Shown here: positions 28,947 to 30,497 of the stretch, piece by piece
How positions within the stretch are numbered: the first letter of the stretch is position 1
Layout: each line of letters opens with the position of its first letter
Virus record (IMG/VR): IMGVR_UViG_3300008012_000104
Coordinates: 1 to 30,497 of that record
Source of the DNA: a virus
Reading direction: 5' to 3' (one strand)
DNA length: 30,497 bases
Program-made: the position numbers and the translations under genes
The notes under the pieces: model-generated
What the model was told of the DNA's origin: nothing
The model's input: only the letters and a program-made list of their open reading frames with translations
The model's database searches: none

Positions 28947-29756
28947 ATGTCTTCACACTTAGTTACCATCAACCGTCGTCCGAATAACACAAACTTGCCG
29001 GACGAGGTATACGCCGATTCCAAGCGTAAAATTGGATCAGTCTTTACAGCCGCCGGTGACATTGTCCGGGGCTTGACCTTCGCTGAACAAAAACAATACT
29101 TGCCTGAGGTCATTGGCATGTCGCCAACTGACCAAGGTTTTGGCCGTGCCTGCAAGGAGTACTACCTCAATCTTACTGTCGAGGTGCCTGCTGCCGGTTT
29201 GGACCTAGAGGTAGGCTTGGACGAAGAGGGACATCCTCTGTCTGTGCTTGACTACATCAAGTACAAGTTTATTATGGCCCACCCTCACGTTGCAAAAGAT
29301 GAGGAGGAGTTGAGCGGCAGCAAGAAGGTTCGTTACTATATTTCAGATGCTCGTAAGGAATTGGCTGAGGCTTCTGCTGGCTTGACAGTTCGCAAGGATG
29401 CGTTCAAAGAGTTTATGAAGCTCACTGCAAACGAAGACCGGATGAATATGGTCTTGCATGTGTACGGCTATAACCCGGGCAAGCTTACTGTCGATGAGAA
29501 GGAACTCCAATTGGAAGAACTCCAAGAGGACAATCCAGAGTACTTTATCGATATTTGCACTGATAAGAACTTAGAGATTACCGCCTTGATTAATCAGGCA
29601 CTTTCTCTTGAGGCCCTTCGTCGAGTTGGCAACAGCATTTTAGATGGTGATATCACCTTAGGAGACTCGATGGAAGAAGCCGTCCTCTTCCTGAAAGACA
29701 AGAAAAACTCTAACGTTTTGACGGCCATTAAAGCCAAGCTAAAGGCTTTCGCATGA
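28947..29756 (+). CDS. Post-capsid head protein, unknown
   Basis: The start is set at the ATG 28947 (MSSHLVTINRRPNN). An earlier start at 28899 would lie in the terminator. The 269-residue product is mixed alpha/beta (KEYYLNLTVEVPAAGLDLEV, LDYIKYKFIMAHPHVAKDEE) and ends in helices (VLTAIKAKLKAFA). It follows the capsid gene in the place of conserved, unnamed crAss-like head genes. Functions such as decoration or head closure are possible, but I see no motif for them. Confidence 0.7.
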   Translation: MSSHLVTINRRPNNTNLPDEVYADSKRKIGSVFTAAGDIVRGLTFAEQKQYLPEVIGMSPTDQGFGRACKEYYLNLTVEVPAAGLDLEVGLDEEGHPLSVLDYIKYKFIMAHPHVAKDEEELSGSKKVRYYISDARKELAEASAGLTVRKDAFKEFMKLTANEDRMNMVLHVYGYNPGKLTVDEKELQLEELQEDNPEYFIDICTDKNLEITALINQALSLEALRRVGNSILDGDITLGDSMEEAVLFLKDKKNSNVLTAIKAKLKAFA

Positions 29757-29757
29757 T

Positions 29758-30450
29758 ATGACTGTTCAGGAGATGCACTATGCAGTAGACCAGGGGCTAC
29801 AGAAAGTAGCCTCCTCGGTGTACGATTACTTTATCCCAGAGGAGATTGACTTTTGGTTGAATCGCGCTCAGGAAAGGTTTATCAAGCAGCGTCTCTATCG
29901 ACAGACAGATCCTAAGAAACTAGGATTTGAGGGTAATGTCAAGCGCATGGATGATTTGCGGTTGCTCATTACCGTTGACTATACAGATGGTGTCACGCCG
30001 GATGCTACGGTAGACTTCATCAACTTTGATTTACCGATCGACTATATGTTCCTCGTCAATGCTCGCGTGACTTTTCATGTGAATCATTGCGGGGAACAAG
30101 TCGATACGGACGACCCGGAGACTACACGGGACTTGCGCATTGTAGAGCAAGACAAGCTTTACCAGCACCAGCAAAATCCTTTTGCTAAAACCAAGCCTGA
30201 ATTTCCGTTGGGGGCAGTGTATGATGATGAAGTTCGTGTCTTCCAGGACAACGAAAAGTTTATATTAAAAACACTGCACCTCGATTACTTGCGTCAACCG
30301 GTTGACATTACCCTGTCAACTAGCGTAGATTGCGAGCTAGCAGAGCATACGCACCACGAGATTGTTGATCTAGCGGTGAAAAGCATCATCGAGGCCATTG
30401 AGTCGCCACGATACCAGACGACTTCTATTGAACAACAACAATCCGAATAA
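29758..30450 (+). CDS. Head-tail connector / ring protein candidate
   Basis: The 230-residue sequence begins with EMHYAVDQGLQKVASSVYDY and EEIDFWLNRAQERFIKQRL, the N-terminal helix typical of connector ring proteins below the portal. It later has HLDYLRQPVDITLSTSVDCE and LAEHTHHEIVDLAVKSIIEA, ending ESPRYQTTSIEQQQSE. This D-E-I-d-fLN-aQerFi plus C-E-L-peh..eIvdlAv layout occurs in crAss-like ring proteins next to the capsid genes. It starts one base after the previous stop and its TAA is fused with the next ATG. Confidence 0.75.
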   Translation: MTVQEMHYAVDQGLQKVASSVYDYFIPEEIDFWLNRAQERFIKQRLYRQTDPKKLGFEGNVKRMDDLRLLITVDYTDGVTPDATVDFINFDLPIDYMFLVNARVTFHVNHCGEQVDTDDPETTRDLRIVEQDKLYQHQQNPFAKTKPEFPLGAVYDDEVRVFQDNEKFILKTLHLDYLRQPVDITLSTSVDCELAEHTHHEIVDLAVKSIIEAIESPRYQTTSIEQQQSE

Positions 30451-30497
30451 TGAGTTTACTCGATACTACCCTTGTGGTACGTGGGGACGTAGCAGCC
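30450..30497 (+). CDS. Start of a structural gene, cut by the window edge
   Basis: The ATG at 30450 shares its A with the connector gene's TAA (TAATG). Only 16 codons are present, reading MSLLDTTLVVRGDVAA, open to the right end. By order it should be another head-tail or tail gene of the virion operon; too little is visible for a family call. Confidence 0.6.
   Translation, partial: MSLLDTTLVVRGDVAA

Noticed and set aside
1-30497. Search by eye for CRISPR arrays, integrase, transposase and rRNA genes
   Set aside because: No spaced direct repeats, no tyrosine or serine recombinase motifs, no transposase and no rRNA sequence were found.

Overview
The window reads as part of the genome of a tailed double-stranded DNA phage of Bacteroidota, most likely crAss-like (order Crassvirales). 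Four things point there. A replication block and a virion block lie on opposite strands. The virion block runs in the order HU/IHF-like protein, large terminase, portal of about 730 residues, acidic scaffold-like protein, capsid protein of about 475 residues, then a connector-like protein. The replication block holds a DnaG-type primase, a DnaB-type helicase, a family A polymerase, uracil-DNA glycosylase and PD-(D/E)XK nuclease. Most genes lack an obvious Shine-Dalgarno sequence, and several TAnnTTTG boxes resemble the Bacteroidota -7 promoter element. These assignments come from reading translations and motifs; no database search was run.

Positions 1-17057 are almost entirely on the minus strand and tightly packed, with stop/start overlaps. 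Read in the direction of transcription, the block starts with a separately terminated 161-residue protein (candidate OB-fold). It continues with a ParB-like protein, DNA polymerase, a DUF932-like protein, several small accessory genes, an SF2 helicase, a helicase-loader candidate, DnaB, a Sak4-like ATPase, a candidate single-strand DNA-binding protein, primase, RusA-like resolvase and NinB. Next comes a metabolic-looking cassette: an amidoligase and a glutamine amidotransferase fused to a gamma-glutamylcyclotransferase domain. The block ends with a RecE-like nuclease, uracil-DNA glycosylase, tRNA-Leu(UAA) and four tiny genes, several of them membrane proteins.

Positions 17058-19990 are an accessory strip of small genes, mostly minus strand, separated by strong hairpins. 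It includes a lone plus-strand basic protein, a small lipoprotein coupled to a two-helix membrane protein, and a G-rich divergent intergenic region. From about 20.0 kb to the right edge the plus-strand virion operon begins: small regulators (winged-helix-like, HU/IHF-like), terminase, portal, scaffold-like protein, major capsid protein followed by a strong terminator, and head-completion genes. The last gene is cut off by the window edge.

The most unusual item is the amidoligase / amidotransferase-cyclotransferase cassette inside the recombination-replication operon (2413-4572). It looks like a small-molecule or macromolecule amide-modification system of unknown target. The other recurring theme is RNA and promoter structure: long hairpins, start-proximal TAnnTTTG boxes and AACCCTTA-type leaders.
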